DNA from: Macropodus opercularis
Lineage: Eukaryota; Chordata; Actinopteri; Anabantiformes; Osphronemidae
Assembly (NCBI GenBank): GCA_030770545.1
Contig: CM061091.1
Span: 15,122,501 to 15,186,500 of the forward strand
Direction: 5' to 3'
Length of the DNA: 64,000 bases
Part shown: piece by piece, positions 22,691 to 37,100 of the stretch
Numbering within the stretch: position 1 is the first letter of the stretch
Layout of the letters: each line of letters begins with the position of its first letter
Notes under the pieces: model-generated
Told to the model about the DNA's origin: nothing
Databases searched by the model: none
Seen by the model: only the letters and a program-made list of their open reading frames with translations
Made by a program: the position numbers and the translations under genes

Positions 22691-25429
22691 AATTACAAAA
22701 TAGACTCGGAGTGAGATGACGCGATGCTATGCACCAGCCCAACCGTCATTTGAACTAGTTATCCTGATCTCGGTGGCAGCGAGTCTGTATTCATCTCAGT
22801 CTAATCAGTATGCCAAATAGCTTAGGCTTAGGTTTCACCTGAGACTCAAACATGCGTCAGAATGACACTTAAACAGGCCAAACCCACACAGTTCACCCTG
22901 CATGAGGGCTCCGTTATAGCCGTTAAGATTATTCAAATGACTGGTTGTAGCACTTGTGTGCTGTGCATTACACGTACTGAGGTAAGCAAATTTCGCTTTG
23001 TCCAATTCTACATTAAAAAAAATGTCATAATACTGTGAAAGTGGGCTGAAAGCTCCTGGAGGGGTGGAACTGTGCTGCCCGCTGTGCTGCTCTCCAGAGA
23101 AAGAGACTTGGAGTGATTACAGTCAAACACTGCTACTCAGTTATCTTTGGCTCAGCCACAGGAGAGGGAGAGGATGAGACAGGAAAGGAACGAATGGAAC
23201 CGATGATGTGGCTAAAACCCGGGCCAGCTGTTCCAAAATGACCCAAATTATTAGTGTGCATCATAGTTTTCTTGTAAGATTGACCCCATGCTAAAAAGAG
23301 AAACCCCTAAACAGCCCACTAACAACCACTGAGGCCAGAAAATCTTGAGGATGAGCACCAAGACTCTCTGATGTCTGCAAAACACCCATTTACCACTAAG
23401 TGCGTTCTATCCAAACAACAGTTCTGTCAACAGCTCTGTGGGGAATGAGATATTATTAAAGAGACGTTTCAAATGACCTTGGATTCTGAAGTGGAGGCCA
23501 ATTAAATGGCTTCGCGGCGTCCATTTTGTGCCGAGCGCACAGGTATGAGTTGAAGGGGGAGGGGGCGATGCGATGGCAGCGGCGAGGAAAAGGGAAGAGC
23601 AGATCGCATGGGCAGGTGAGTGGCACCTGACCAGCCCGTCAGCAGCCTGCACTAAAGCGTTGAGATGACTCAGCAGAAGGTAATTAAAACAGTTATCCGG
23701 CTTTAACTTTAAGGGGAACTTGTTAGCGCAGAAGATTACACCAGCACTTGTGTTTTCTTCTCGCTTTTATGCTGACTCAACATGCAGGCGTGAAAATGAG
23801 CCTGTCGGTCAGAGTTCCTGAGCTGCTAGCATCTCTAAGGCTTGGTTATAGGCATTAACGGCCCAGGCCTGCTGCCCAGGAGCCGCTGTGCTGTGCTGCA
23901 CCTTGCATTTCTATCGTATGCATGACCGCGGTTGTTAGTGTCGCTGTTGTTTTCATAATGGGTGCCGTTATTGTCCTCGCTGCACAAGACTCTTCTCACT
24001 CATTAGCCAGAGGTTGGAGAGTTAGGGGTGAAAGCCCAATAAGGTATGAAATTAATTATTCATGTCAGTGGTTGGTGTTTGGGTGCTGCTCTGGGGCCAA
24101 AACAGGGACTCTAACTAGCAGAGGTCTGCCTCTGGAGGACTGCTGGAATAAACAATTGAAAAAATATTATGCCGTGGGTGTCAGTTACCAGGAGAAAACA
24201 AACACTAATCACCAAACTAATCATTAAAACAAGCTGCCTCCAATAATACGGCTCTCTGTGGATTCATGGAGCTTCCCCTGTGTACTGATCCAGCATCCTA
24301 AAGCGCCATCATGCCCTCAGTCTGAATTCTGCTTCCAGCTCATGAATGGGGCCACATGCAGCCTCCTCCTCTTCATTCAGCCATGGCTTCTGTTGGCTCC
24401 AGCCAGGACCAGTGGCCTCCTGAGAAGGCTGTGATAAGAATTCATTTCTTCCTATTATGTGCTCTTGTCCACTGCCTCAGTTCATCAGTTCAGTGCAACC
24501 AAGTCAATGAAAGGGCCTGTAATGAAGCAATCAGATGCAGCCTGGTTCTCTGGGCCTGGCGCTCCATTCTCGGCTCCCAACCCCGGCTCTCAGTGCAGCG
24601 TGTAGGTTGGGGTGGGGTGGCAGCATGGGGGGAATGGACACAGACCGCAAGGAGGCATTAATTCAAGACCTCGTCTTTCATAGACTGGTGGACAAGCTGC
24701 TCTCACGTGTTTCACACCAGGTCTGCCGTCTCCTGTGGGTTCAGAGACTCGTCCAGTTTCAGAGAGCCCTATTAGTTTAACCAGGCTTCAATGCTGCCAC
24801 TGAACTAGCCCCAAACTAGCATTTTCACGCCATCGACTCCACTACCATCCCTTTACTCCGGCCTCCAGCTTTTAACATCTCTTCAACATGTGGAAACTAT
24901 TATGTGGAGTTTGGGAGAGGAATGTATGTGTTGAATCTTAATAAGTACCTGAAAGTAGAGGATTGTGGGTTCCCTGTGTCTGGTAAGGCTGTGAAACGTT
25001 TATTTCAAATTAAAAAAGGGCCTTTTTGATCTACTTAATATTGTTTTCTCTCCCTTCAGGGACTGGAAATGGTTGGTGTTATCTTTGATCAGCCTCCCTT
25101 CCTTATCCTCCGTTACACACCCACAAAAACACATGGTTGAGGTGTATTACGGCTTGTGTTATGAAGTGGTCAGGGTTCAACGCCGGGGTCAGAAGCCCCC
25201 AGAAATACAGAGAATAGTACACAAACGGGCAAGAAACAGCATTTGATGGAGGACAACAAGGATGCTGACTAATTGCTGACGCATCTAATGCTGTCACCCG
25301 AAACGACGAGGGGTTGCCCCCTCATCTGTGCTCACTCTTCCACTACTGTTCACCTGCAGCTGGATTCTACCTGACACCAGCTCCTTAACAAGCAGCAGTC
25401 ATTAACCCCAGGAGCAGGCAGCTGCCATG

Positions 25430-25800
25430 TGATGTAGTGCACTCGGCCTGCTGCAGAAGGGCCCTATTGATCCCAGACATACTTGGTGCCTTCCTGGATG
25501 TTTATAATCAATATGCAAATGGCCCGCGGCATTGATTCAATATTAATTTTCAATTAGGGAAATCTCTGGGGGTCTGAGGGGTCAATACAGAACCATTCAG
25601 AGCAAAGGCTTGAGCAAGTTGCAGGCATTGACGTTCTTCCACCCAAGACAACTTACTTACTGTTTATTTAGCCTGCCCTGCTGTAAGTCCTGATTAAGCC
25701 TTCGGATAATAGGCCCAGAGACAGATGGGCCTTTCTGCACTTCTGCAACGCCTATTACATAAACTGGACTTTGATCCGAAGGGCTTGCCCCAACTAATAA
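25430..25800. promoter_or_regulatory. Candidate conserved noncoding element with POU octamer
   Basis: Includes a perfect octamer ATGCAAAT at 25513-25520, then ATTGATTCAATATTAATTTTC and CAATTAGG, and further on GATTAAGCC, AGGCCCAGAGACAGATGGGCCT (inverted GGCCC arms) and CGCCTATTACATAA. Low-repeat, mixed GC. Regulatory role inferred. Confidence 0.4.
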
Positions 25801-25885
25801 GTCATCATCTCACACTTAGTCCCGTTTCTAACTTTATTGTTGTCTTTTAACCAATAAAACAAATTGCAAAAGCAAAAACTTTTAA

Positions 25886-25902
25886 TTTTTTTTTTTTTTT
25901 TT
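25886..25902. repeat. T17 homopolymer
   Basis: Seventeen T in a row (A17 on the gene sense strand). No retroposon signature seen beside it. Confidence 0.95.
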
Positions 25903-27109
25903 GCTCAAACAGTTCTGCTCTACAAGGTGAAAAACAACTGATAACTATATGAACACAGTCGCGTTCATTGTAAACATGCGCACATTTTGGCGTGAAAGGA
26001 CATAATTAACACAGTTAAGTGATACTTGTGTTTTACACGAACAAACCCATTATTTCAGACAACCGTCCTTAATTAACCAAAGCCAACTGCAGCCAGCATG
26101 TAATGCTCAATGAGCAAAAAGCATTTACTGTAAATGGGAAAAAGAAAGATATGAGGGCCAGGCTCCAACAATCACTACGACTGTCACTAACTTAACACCC
26201 TCGCCCTGTTGCTTGCAAAGTCAGACTTACAGTAAAGTAAATGTCACGCTCCACAACAACAACAGTGTTTTTAAATGCAGAATATCCTGTTTTATGTGCA
26301 GCATGTGAAGACGAAATGAGCAATGAATGCAGTGAAGCATTCCAGGCAAGACACTTCTTATTTAACCGCATGAAAACAATAGTCCTGGTTTATAAGGCAG
26401 CTATTATTCATGCACAGACAGTGTGTCTATCAAAGCGAGGTGTGGTTTGTTACTTGGCTCTGACTCTGTGACTTGCTCTTTGTTGCAGCTGTCATGATAA
26501 TCAGGCTTTTGTGGGAACGGACACACTACAGACATACTGTATTCATCGCCACATGAACTAAACGTACATTTATAATTAGCGGTATAGTAATTGCATGGTT
26601 CCAGAGCTTTTTGGCCAGTAATGGTTATTGTTTGTTATGTTACTATCATCTCACCAGCGTTTAAAGCGTCCAGCTCTGCTGCTTTGCTTCTGTAGAACAG
26701 AGAAGAGAAGGAGAGAAACTGTGATTTGAGCGACTAAAAGACACGGATTCTTACAGAAACAACAACATTTCAGCGACGGGAGCTTAAATCCTTGCATAAC
26801 TGAAATATATAAATTGGCCTTATGAATTTTAACCTGTAACTACTAGCTGGATGTGTAACCGCAAGGTCAAGGCAACAAATAATGTAATGTCTCTTAAAAG
26901 CAATATTAAAGATGAACATTTTTTTTTCAAAGCATGTGATAACCTCTGGAGTCACTCCACTACATTTCTTCATGGGCTCTGAATACACTGCGCCAGAGTG
27001 AAGGCTTCCAGCCACGTTGACTCACAGAGCAGCGAAGAGACGGTGCAGGGGAATTACTAAGAGTAAAGCAGAGATAACCTGCTTGGACTATTTGCTGTGC
27101 TTTCCTGTA

Positions 27110-27560
27110 GATGCACTGCCTGAGGTAATTGGTTTAGGGATAACATTAATTACCACATTGCTCATTAATGGATGAAGCCTTTATTGGTTCCATTGATCAG
27201 CTGGACCTGTTAGCCATCATCCTAAGCAATGGTGGATGTAACAAGCTTACATATTGGCATATCAATTAATGCAATCAATTCCTGTCTTGCAGTTGCCATT
27301 CCCCCCTGTCTAGCCCACCCTTTTCCTATCACCCATTCTCTCTCCACTATCATGTATCTGGATGGCCGGGACAAGCAGGCCATGTCGGACTTAAGTTTAG
27401 TAGGAGACATGCTAATTGTTCCTTGAGTCAAGGTGGCTGCACACTTCACCAAACGAGTCGATGTTAAGGTATTGACATACAGCGTCGCTCTAATTGGCCA
27501 AAGGACGCGGAAATTGCCACTACCGAGACAAAGAAAGATCCTAGGGTTTAAGTTCATTTA
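27110..27560. promoter_or_regulatory. Candidate conserved noncoding element
   Basis: Dense TAAT cores: GTAATTGG, ACATTAATTACCAC, CTCATTAATGG, ATCAATTAATGCAATCAATT, then GCTAATTG and CTCTAATTGGCCAAAGG, plus TTTATTGG and CCATTGATCAGCTGG. Free of simple repeats. One of the best enhancer-like blocks in the window, by eye only. Confidence 0.42.
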
Positions 27561-28374
27561 CATTTGGATCGCAAACTTTGCTCTACTAAGGAGACAAGGC
27601 CGACTTAAATTCATTCTTCCACTTTCCATACGACCAGCGAGCCTCTTAAGAACCCATTGATTACAACTTGGAATCCTCCGTGTATTGCACGCAAAGAACG
27701 GGCCACTGGCTTCTAATACGGGGCTGCCGTGCCTGGTATAACATGGTGAAATGGATAGAACATGGGGAATGAATGAGGGAGCAGGGTGTGATAACTGAGA
27801 GCACACCATGACAAAGTGGAGGGATTTACCGTTGGGCCCGCAGCACTTCATTTGCTTAATAACAGATCATTCTATAAGAAAGTGGCTGCTCTGAGGGGGA
27901 TATCACCCAACGAGGATGTCTCACTTGTAGAAATCCTATTTGAAGACAACACCTTTTGAGCGCTCATCCTCCTCCACGCCTAAGACGATCAACGCGCATG
28001 ACAGGCCCCATTAATGTGACGCCCCGTGTAACCTTGCTCTTTCTCCCTCTCCTCCAACAGGAACAAAACTGATAGCCAGGAAGGTGGGGCACTATGCTCT
28101 GGCTGCGCCTGTAACAGGAGGGGAGGCGTTCGTTTTGAAAAGATGTCTTACACGTCCTTGTCTGAGCCACCCGACATTTTTCAGAACATGAGAGAAGCAC
28201 ATGGAACAATGTGTGATGCCATTAGGTTACAGAGTCGAAATGAATGGATGAAAAGATTTTGTCAATTTTGTCGTTGGACAATATTGCGTGTCATGTGAGA
28301 CAGCAGATGCGCAGGCACTTAGTCGGGCACCCCTCACCCGCTCGATGCGGGACCTCCTAAAGGCCCCTGTCCCC

Positions 28375-28610
28375 TGAGCAACGCACAAGTGGGCTGAGCA
28401 ATTAACAATTTCATGCTGATTGCCTGAAGCATGTTTTGCTATGCCATAAAGATAATAGCATGAAGGGTGCAGCGGCAGCAGCCCCCCCTCCTCCGGTGTT
28501 CCTCTATTGCCTCCATTTTTCAATTCTCTCCTGTGCAATTCACATGTTGGAATGGAGCGCTGGCTGCTTGCTTTATTAAAGACACTCTCCGTGCTTAGAG
28601 GGCGCATTTA
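28375..28610. promoter_or_regulatory. Candidate conserved noncoding element
   Basis: Contains GAGCAATTAACAATTTCATGC, GCCATAAAGATAATAGCATG, CCATTTTTCAATTC and TGCTTTATTAAAG, separated by a GC-rich CAGCGGCAGCAGCC stretch. The minus strand is open for 126 codons here (28227-28607) but the translation is not recognisable. Confidence 0.33.
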
Positions 28611-29834
28611 AGAAAAAAAATATATAAAGATGACTCCCTGAAGAGTAAACAGGGACGATTATTAAAGGGAAGGAGAAAACTAGAGTCTTGGTCTCCCACT
28701 GGCTTCTTGATTTGAAAGTCTAATTTGGCAACTGCACACAACAGGCGTGCAGGTAGACAAAACAAACAGGTTCCATTTCCCCAGACAAACAGAGCATGCT
28801 CAGAGTGGCTGCCGGTGACAGCCCTCATCTTCTTCATTCTCTTCCCCGCCATGGCATGACAGCAATCCGCTCTGGCCATGCAGCTCACCGCTGTGCAACA
28901 GGAAAATCTGTGCACCAGTGGATCTGCTATTCATCTGCAGAACAAAGTATATACAAAAGTGCGTAATGCTACAGAACATGGCGCACAATATGCAACGTCT
29001 TCCTCAAAAACACACTAAGAGTGGCTTTCAGCTCACATTTGTGAACATTTAGTTCTATAGGGAATAAAGAATATAATTCCTTGAATAAACACTTTTGAAG
29101 AATTTGATAATGTAATAAATGATATTACGTAGGCAAGAGAGGAGCCACTATTCCTAATATGTGGACAACACTGGTTCTTATACGTTGTCTCAGCCTGGTG
29201 AGTTCACATTACTCGTATTATAAAAAAAGCTATGAAATCCCTCAGTTGTGAGCTGTCTTGATGCCACTAATGATGTTCCTATGTTAATGAATGCAGCTTT
29301 TTTATTAATGCAGCGCTTTGACGGATCGGATTGGCAATGTGAAAACGTATTATTTTTGACTCTGTGCTGATGCGAACAGCCCAGAGAAATCTGTACACGC
29401 CACAAGAAGTGAAATGTACGATGTCTGTCCCAGCCAAGTGCCAAAATGGCAAATGGCTTCTGGACGCTAGTGGCTCCGTTTTTGAATATTCCAGTGAAGC
29501 GTTAAAAAAGAGAATATACCAGTAAACAACTGCATTAAATGTCACTACTAAGTAGCACATTATTAACAATCCACTATGTGAAAACAGTCCCTAAACACAT
29601 AAAGAGGAGCTGTGGACAAAGGCTGGAGGCACCAGCCCCCTCTGCCTCTCTGGCCCGGCCCTATGACCCCCCCTCACCTCCCAGGCTTCTGGTTGCCCTT
29701 ACACCCCCCGGCTGTGTGCAAAAGTCCAGCTGGCACACTGACAGCCTGGACACCTCAGCTGAACGCTGCCGAACGTAACAGGCCCCGTATTGTTTATGAT
29801 ATGGAGCCTGTCATTTGCATTCTTAAATGGCAAA

Positions 29835-29850
29835 CACACACACACACACA
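29835..29850. repeat. (CA)8 microsatellite
   Basis: Short CA run. A further C9/(AC)n tract at 29918-29936 and an (AC)n at 29957-29969 lie within 140 bp. Confidence 0.93.
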
Positions 29851-30849
29851 AATACACTTAACATGCAATAAGGAAAAACATGTTTTTGCGTTAAATTAAT
29901 ACGATGCCTTGTCACCGCCCCCCCCCACACACACACCCAAGCCTGGACACCAACAACACACACACACACGCTTATAAATTGCAGTCACATCCCCCTGCTA
30001 GAAGGGGATGATAATTGCGGACGGCCAATAAATTACTGCTGCCTCCACATCAATTATAAGCATCACGTCTGGCAATGAGGAAAATGAGATCTTGTGACAA
30101 ATTTCATGAGGCTTGGCTGCCCAGCAGCCTTTCTTAACATGCTACAGATAGCAATCCCTTATCTAGCTTCTGTAATGGGGAGCTACGGATAGAGAGATGG
30201 AGCTTCAGCCATTTAATTAAAAAGCTGGGGGTAGGGGGTGGAGAGGTGTAATTCATTGAAAAGGCACAGGAAGGAGACAAAGCCTTTGTCTCCAATACAT
30301 ATTTTGCTCAGTATTGTCACTCATCAGAGGCCAAGCTTGTATCTCCTCTGACAGCAATTCTGGAGTTTTTTCTGTCTTTGTGCTCATCTCTCCACTATTT
30401 TCTCCTCTGTCTCCCGCTTCTCTCCTTGTTTTTTATATTTCCCAGGAGTCCACAGTTTTCTCCAGTGGGACAGCTCCAACATTTTTTACGAATGACTGCG
30501 GTGGACAGACAGTGGCACTGAATGAAATGGCCCCTGCACCTAATTGTATTCCCACCTGGGGAAGGCAGACGAGGGCGGAGGCTTCAAGAGCACAGCAATG
30601 AGGATTTATGGCAGATGGGGAGACGGCAAAATAAAACACCAAAAGCGATGGCTCTTAAATCTCATTCCCAGCGCAATATTCATTGTAGTTGCAATCGGGT
30701 GTGCTGATAGAGCACAGAAAAAAAAGACCGCTGTGTTCAAATTATAGCTGTACTCTCTACTAATATTTAACATCATTAGAAAATCATTAGAAAACCATCA
30801 TAAAACCTGGGATTATGACCAGAGCATTAAACACAATGATTATTCAGTG

Positions 30850-31145
30850 TGTTCCTTCTCCGCTTTGCCTTGGAAATGAGATTTGCTCTGCTGCGGCTAT
30901 GTGGGGGGAAAAGTAAGAATATTTTTCATAATTACTGTAACATTCGAAAAACATTGGCTGCATGAATTACTATACCATTATGCAGTTGAGTTTGTCTACC
31001 CAAAAGCAAAGTTTTCAATGAGGCTTTGCATGGGATATCGTTAATGCATTTTCATGGAGGCAGGAATAATGCCAATATATTAAAGATTAATATTACAAAA
31101 CTTTACTATTCATGCAAGTAAGAGAGGCGCTGATTGATAGCACGC
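30850..31145. promoter_or_regulatory. Candidate conserved noncoding element
   Basis: Contains TTCATAATTACTGTAACATTC, GCATGAATTAC, CCATTATGCAG, ATCGTTAATGCATTTTCATGG, AGATTAATATTAC and ATTCATGCAAG in a repeat-free stretch. Homeodomain-site-rich. Inferred enhancer. Confidence 0.35.
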
Positions 31146-34100
31146 ATAAAAAGGAAAATGTATGGATTTTGTTACGTTTTGGCCGAATCGTAATCACCAT
31201 AACCAAACTGCATTATCAAAAGGTGGTGGGACGCGAAGCGGACAGCAGCACGAGCATGAACTACATTTGAGCTGTGGGCATGTCCGTTTTTAAAGGAGAA
31301 TCTGGAGGATAAGACTGCACATAAGAGCGCATATATCTCGTACTTTACTGTACTCTGATGCACTGCTTGGGGAAAGGGAGGGCCAACGGTGTCAGAGTTG
31401 AGTCTTTACTTTTTGGAATTTCTCGGCAGCCCCATTATCAAGAGCAGCCATCAGCACAAAGATAAAAGATCCTAATGGAGCTGGCCCTAGTGGAGATGAA
31501 AGGTGCAGAGATGGCACACTGTTATGAATCTCTAATGCAGCCCATGTTTCGAAGGTAATGACTGACTCTCAGGCCCCTCTCTTCAGGCTTCCCTGCTCGG
31601 GACCTGTGCGATAAAGGTCTCCAATTCCCTGTCACTAAGTAGTAAGACTCACCAGTACTGAAAACGATGCACAGAGTTTGACAAAAAGCACATCTACGTC
31701 TGCTGTGGTTACATCGGTGACCTGGCAAAGTCAGCTCCGAACAACAGCGAGGCTGAAAATAATATTAGTTGTCATGGCAGAGTGCGACGTATGGTTTATT
31801 GCTTTCCCGAAATGAACGATAGTCGCAATGAGAGCGAAGTGGCAGAATCATTTGGTGAAGCTTCTGTATGTTCACATAAACACCTTTCTCTCTTTGAAGC
31901 CCAGAGAAGATTGTGTGAATCTTTGTCATACTTTCATATGCTGAGGTATGCTTGTTTTACAGTAGCTGATATGAACAACATATTCCTTTTGGGTCACTAT
32001 GAGCAGGAGGCTAATGTAAGAGCAAATCCTTGTCAAGGCTTACAGAGTAATTGAACTGACACTTATGAGAGCCAGTGTTCTTTTGAATGCATTACTTGGC
32101 AGATATTCATGCTTTTGTCCCTTAAACTTTGCCAGCAAAAAAAAAAACGATGCCCTTCGAACAACGGGGAGCTGTGAAAATATACAGTGAGGGAAAGCGC
32201 AAGTCTTCGCTCCAGTCACTTTCACAGAACCTAATGGATTGTGAGCACTTAATGCATTAATCAATCAATATCTCTCACTGTACATCAACAACGCGACCAA
32301 GTTATGAATGACCTTTGTAACAAAAAAAGGACACTTTAATGCACACAAGATTGCTCCTAGGTTAGCAACTCGGTCCTGGTTTTTATCACGCACGATTACA
32401 CCTTCACACGGCAGAAGGCCATTAACCGCGCACTGAATATACTAACGTCCGTTGTTACACAATTTGCACGCGGATTTGCTGAAGGTAGTGGAAGCCTGGA
32501 ACATACGGTGGGTCCTGCCGCATAAGGGCCTCATTTGTTCACCTGTTATCTGCAGCTGATTATAGCATATACCTCAAGACATATTCATTTAGAAATATTT
32601 AATAGGGGTCTACATCCACTTTCTGCACCAAGGCCACAAATGCTTTTACCTCTTGTGCATTATAATACACTTTAGACAGTAGGCTGGTCACCAGGCAACC
32701 AAGACCAGCTCTGGCTGCTCTAAGAAGACATGGTGAAAGATAATTGTTTTTCTTTGTACTTTGGCTCAGGCACTAATTTAAAGATGGTCCCTGTCCTCAC
32801 ATACAAAGTCTGAAATCTCTTCATTGAGAGGAATCACAAGTCACTTTCCATGTTAAGGTCGATTGAGTGAGTCAGACTTGCAGTTGTTTTGTGGCATCTC
32901 ATAAAAGAAAAGAACATTAATTATTCCATAATTGCTAGAAAATGTGTATTTTCATGCCTATAAATCATTCACGTTTTCATGACCATCTGAACTCACAGAG
33001 CAATCAATTTCAATAACTTCTCATTAAATGATTGGATTCTTTAAAGCTGATAAAAAAAATAAAAACTCACTTCTCAGGGTCAAAAGCAGACGACACACAA
33101 AGAAGAAAAATGTGCCTTTCCTTCACCTCTATCTTTTTAATAGTGTGGATAAGAAAGCAGGCGGGGAAGGATTGAGGATGGCGATGGTGGGATAATACGC
33201 GATAGGAAGCGAGTAAAGTTGAGGCGATCGCGATGGGGGGCATGTTTCTGAGTGCCTTCCTGGGCACTGGTGGAGCGTGGAGGTGAAGCGTGGAGACAGA
33301 GTGGAACGGACAGGAGCTGACTGCAGAGACCCCGAGAAAAGAAGAGCCCAGAACAACAGCGCAAACTAATGCCATTGTGGTCAATGCACAATAGGTCCTG
33401 CAAAGTGACTGCAGAGGACCCTTAAACAAAGACGGCATTGCCATTCACTTTCCCCCACCCAATTAGATTCTTTAGCCCAGTTTAACATGACAAAAACACA
33501 GGCCATTTTTCCTAATTCTGGCTGCTGTGCTGGCCCCTGTGCCACCTTAAATCGAATAAGCCTCAGAGTGCTGGTCTGTCTGTTAGACTGACGACGACGT
33601 GTGACACGGATTCAAACACATCCACTTGTGTGCTCCTTTCGGCCTCTTACACGCAAATATGCGCCACGTCGCAGCTTTCCCAAGTGCGTGAAATATTTTA
33701 CATATACATGAGTGGAACTCATTTCCAGAGAACTCCCATCCATCAGGTGCCGCGGAGGTTAATAACCTACAGTTTTTTGATGTTCACATCAATATACCCG
33801 GACTGCTTTGTTTTTAAAGAAACCAATTTTCAACCCAATTGAAACGTCCCCATGCAACCAGTAGGTGCATGGAAACATAAAACACAAAGGAAATTAATAA
33901 AACAGTTAAACCACAGCGCGGCATTCTTCCTGCAAATGGTGTTTTTATATTTCTATTTCACATGATTGAGTAATCATTTTTTGTTTTGATTCAAAATAAC
34001 CACGGATAAATCAAGAAAACATTGGACTTTAACAGTCCTTTTGTGGCAAAGTGCCATTAGACACCGTTTATACTTGTAGCAATGTAGTAATGTCATACTT

Positions 34101-37100
34101 TGTTGACAACAAATAACAGACGGTACGCTATACTATACTTCATGCGAATGCATCCACACCCTCAACTACACATGGTGGATGTTCAGAATGGCACCGAACC
34201 TGTGTAGCGTATGTAAAGTATGTGAAGTGATCGGCACCTAAGTCAGTTCCCCGACGTACACTGGTACTGACATGACACACTTGAGCTTTATAGGAATAAA
34301 CATCAATATACCTATTTTAAACTCACTATTCAAGTGCACATACTTCATCATTACATTACAGTTTTAAAAAGAAAATTATCTGCCTCCTGGGTGCAAACTA
34401 GAAAATCTTTTCATAGCAGCGTTTAGTCTAACATAGCAGACAACGCACAAAAGAACCTAAAATTGCATGTCCTTCCCTCTTGACTGTGCAGAGCAGCTGA
34501 ATTGACTCGCTAGGCCTCCCTGTATGCTTACTGAGCAAGTAGCATAAAAATTGACCTTTGCTTGCTTTCTAAACAGCGGATTATTCATCTTAATGCTTCA
34601 AATTGGCCAGGGTGAGCTTTGCTGCTGTTTCTAATGAACTTGCACATTAACACTCTGTACAGCACATTTGCAAATTTGGTGAAAATAAATCTTTAAAGGG
34701 ACAGAAATGAGGTAAAAGAATCCACCTATTCACAAATAAAAAGCATAAAATTGGAATTTAGAAATGATGAGAAAAAAAAACCTAAATATTCAGCAATCAG
34801 CAACGCAATATCGCCAACGCTACTAGTGAAGGGCTGCTTCCCATGTTGTGACCTCTGCCAAGCAGCAGTACATGTGCAAACCTTTAGTTCTTTATTGTCC
34901 GTGTCTGCGTCACACAAAGCATATCTCCCAGTTCTACACGTAGTTAGTAATTAAATAATGGTGCAAGTACATAAAATGTCCTCTTTTGTTTTAGATTAGG
35001 ATTTGAGGCCTCGGTTATTGCTCGCAAATGTTTTCTGGTAAAATCATATTGCTGCTCTAAGAGTCTTTTCCCCCTTGCCTGGCTCTTCAGTATTCATTTA
35101 CAGTGTAAATGCCTGGCTCCTCATTCGTTCTCCCTTACTTAAATACTATTTATCACTGTGCTCATCCAAGCTCCTTTGCTCCAAATGGACATTGGGAAGG
35201 ATACATCCACAGCCAACTAATAAAACAACAGCGACAGAGCAGCATTTCCAGCCAGACAAAGAGAGACTGTGAGAGATGGGCCATCCGTCGGGCCAGGAGG
35301 GACACCATAAATCTGAGTGAGTCAAACAGCAAGAATGTCCAAGATTGACACAAAACAAATACTATTTTGTCTCAGAGTGTCACTGTGCAGGCAATCAGAT
35401 CTGCTTAAACAGAGTCAGGCTGCGGCCACAACTCCCTCAAGATGCAGGCTCTCTTTCTTTAACAAACAAACAGCCAGTGGCCTCAACGCGACACAGCACA
35501 GTTAAAGTTCTCCACTCGCCAACCGCACTCATCCCCAGATAACCACAGTCTTAGTGAGCGTCACGGTTGCTGTGAAATTCACAGGTAAGTGCTTGCTGTG
35601 GCCAGTACTAGTGGTTTCACACTCAAAGTGATGAGAGACTCTGCCCGTCACTGATGCACGGTAACATGGAAGCAACAAGCACAATATTTATGGAGACAGA
35701 TGAAACTAGAATCCTTCCCAGTATGTGTGGAAAGTTCCCCTTAATGTCATCTGCACCATCAACAACATACAGCAGAGCTTCCCTCCTACTCAGATTATCC
35801 TTTTGTGTTTTTTTACCGAACTCATCCATTTCTCTTCATCCACCCTCCTCTCACCCTCCTCAGGTGGTGAGTAGTGTACTGTCAAGCACAGTGTGAATCA
35901 ATGACTGGTGCTCCCGCCTACAGGTAAAGGTTAGAAAGGTTCACTATTGAATTATTTCTGCACTTCTCTCATTGCTGCCATCTGCCTGGCTGCTTTTCAG
36001 TGGATGTGGTCCAGGCACTGGAGGGGACTCTTTTTACTAATGCACTTAAAACATGGATGCTTGTTTGTGTTTCAAAAGTATCCTGGCTGTTTTTTTGTCT
36101 GCAAGGATGTTTTCTCCGAATCCAACTGACACAATGTGAATTCGCACATTAGCAACATTCAGCGCAGACATGCGTAGAGACGTGCAGTTGCACTGACACA
36201 CACTGTTCACAACTCATGCCTATCTATCAGAGAGTGGATAATGAATCACAACATCTGTGCTTTCAGCCAGCCTTTTGTTTCATCTGCCTTTATTCTAATG
36301 GAGCCTTCGGAGTGTGAGGGCAACATGCTGCTGGATAGGGCATCCTTCACTCTGGTTTTGTTTTGCTGTCAGCGAGGCTGATCGTCTCGGCTGGACCCAG
36401 GGTGAACTCATCCATAGCACAGATCATGCCCTTTGATCCACCAGCTCTCTCTGGGGGACACAAACAGCCTTATTAAAAATGGCTAAATAAAACTTTCCAA
36501 GCCTGGACTCAATAGTTCCCAAACTTTAGCCCTGCTTTCTTCTCTGACGCTGCCTATGGTCAAATTGAGCTGCCTAATTCTGACAGTGAGCAGCACTGCT
36601 CACCCGATACCAAACACGGTAACAAATGAAGCAATCAAAGTGTTTAACAATTTATTGGATCTAGTTACTACACCACCTGGCATACACTTGCATTACAATC
36701 AATATCATAGATGAGAACAGGCTGCGTGTAAGATGATAATATGCACCTTAGGGGGGAGTTCTAGTAAGTAACGTACAGAAAACTTAGTAAAGAAACAAAA
36801 GTCCAAACAAAGACGACTGTATACGCATTGTATCACAACTACTTGCAAGTTCATGAATTAATATGCACATTTCTACACACAGCTTACTTATTGTGGCTCA
36901 GTGCAGTTAGTTGTGCTGTAGTATCTGCATCAGTAAGTGATGACAAACCCTGCATCATATTCTCTAATTCCAAGGCGTTCCATTAGGCTTATGTGCCATA
37001 GAAAGTATCACATGTCTGTCTCCGTGTCCTAAGCGAACATGTTTCCCCTTCATCTCATCTACCTGTATAGCTGTGACAGGACTGCTGCTATAATTAAACC

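Noticed and set aside
28227..28607. 126-codon minus-strand open frame
   Set aside because: No homology recognised; better explained as a stop-poor regulatory block.
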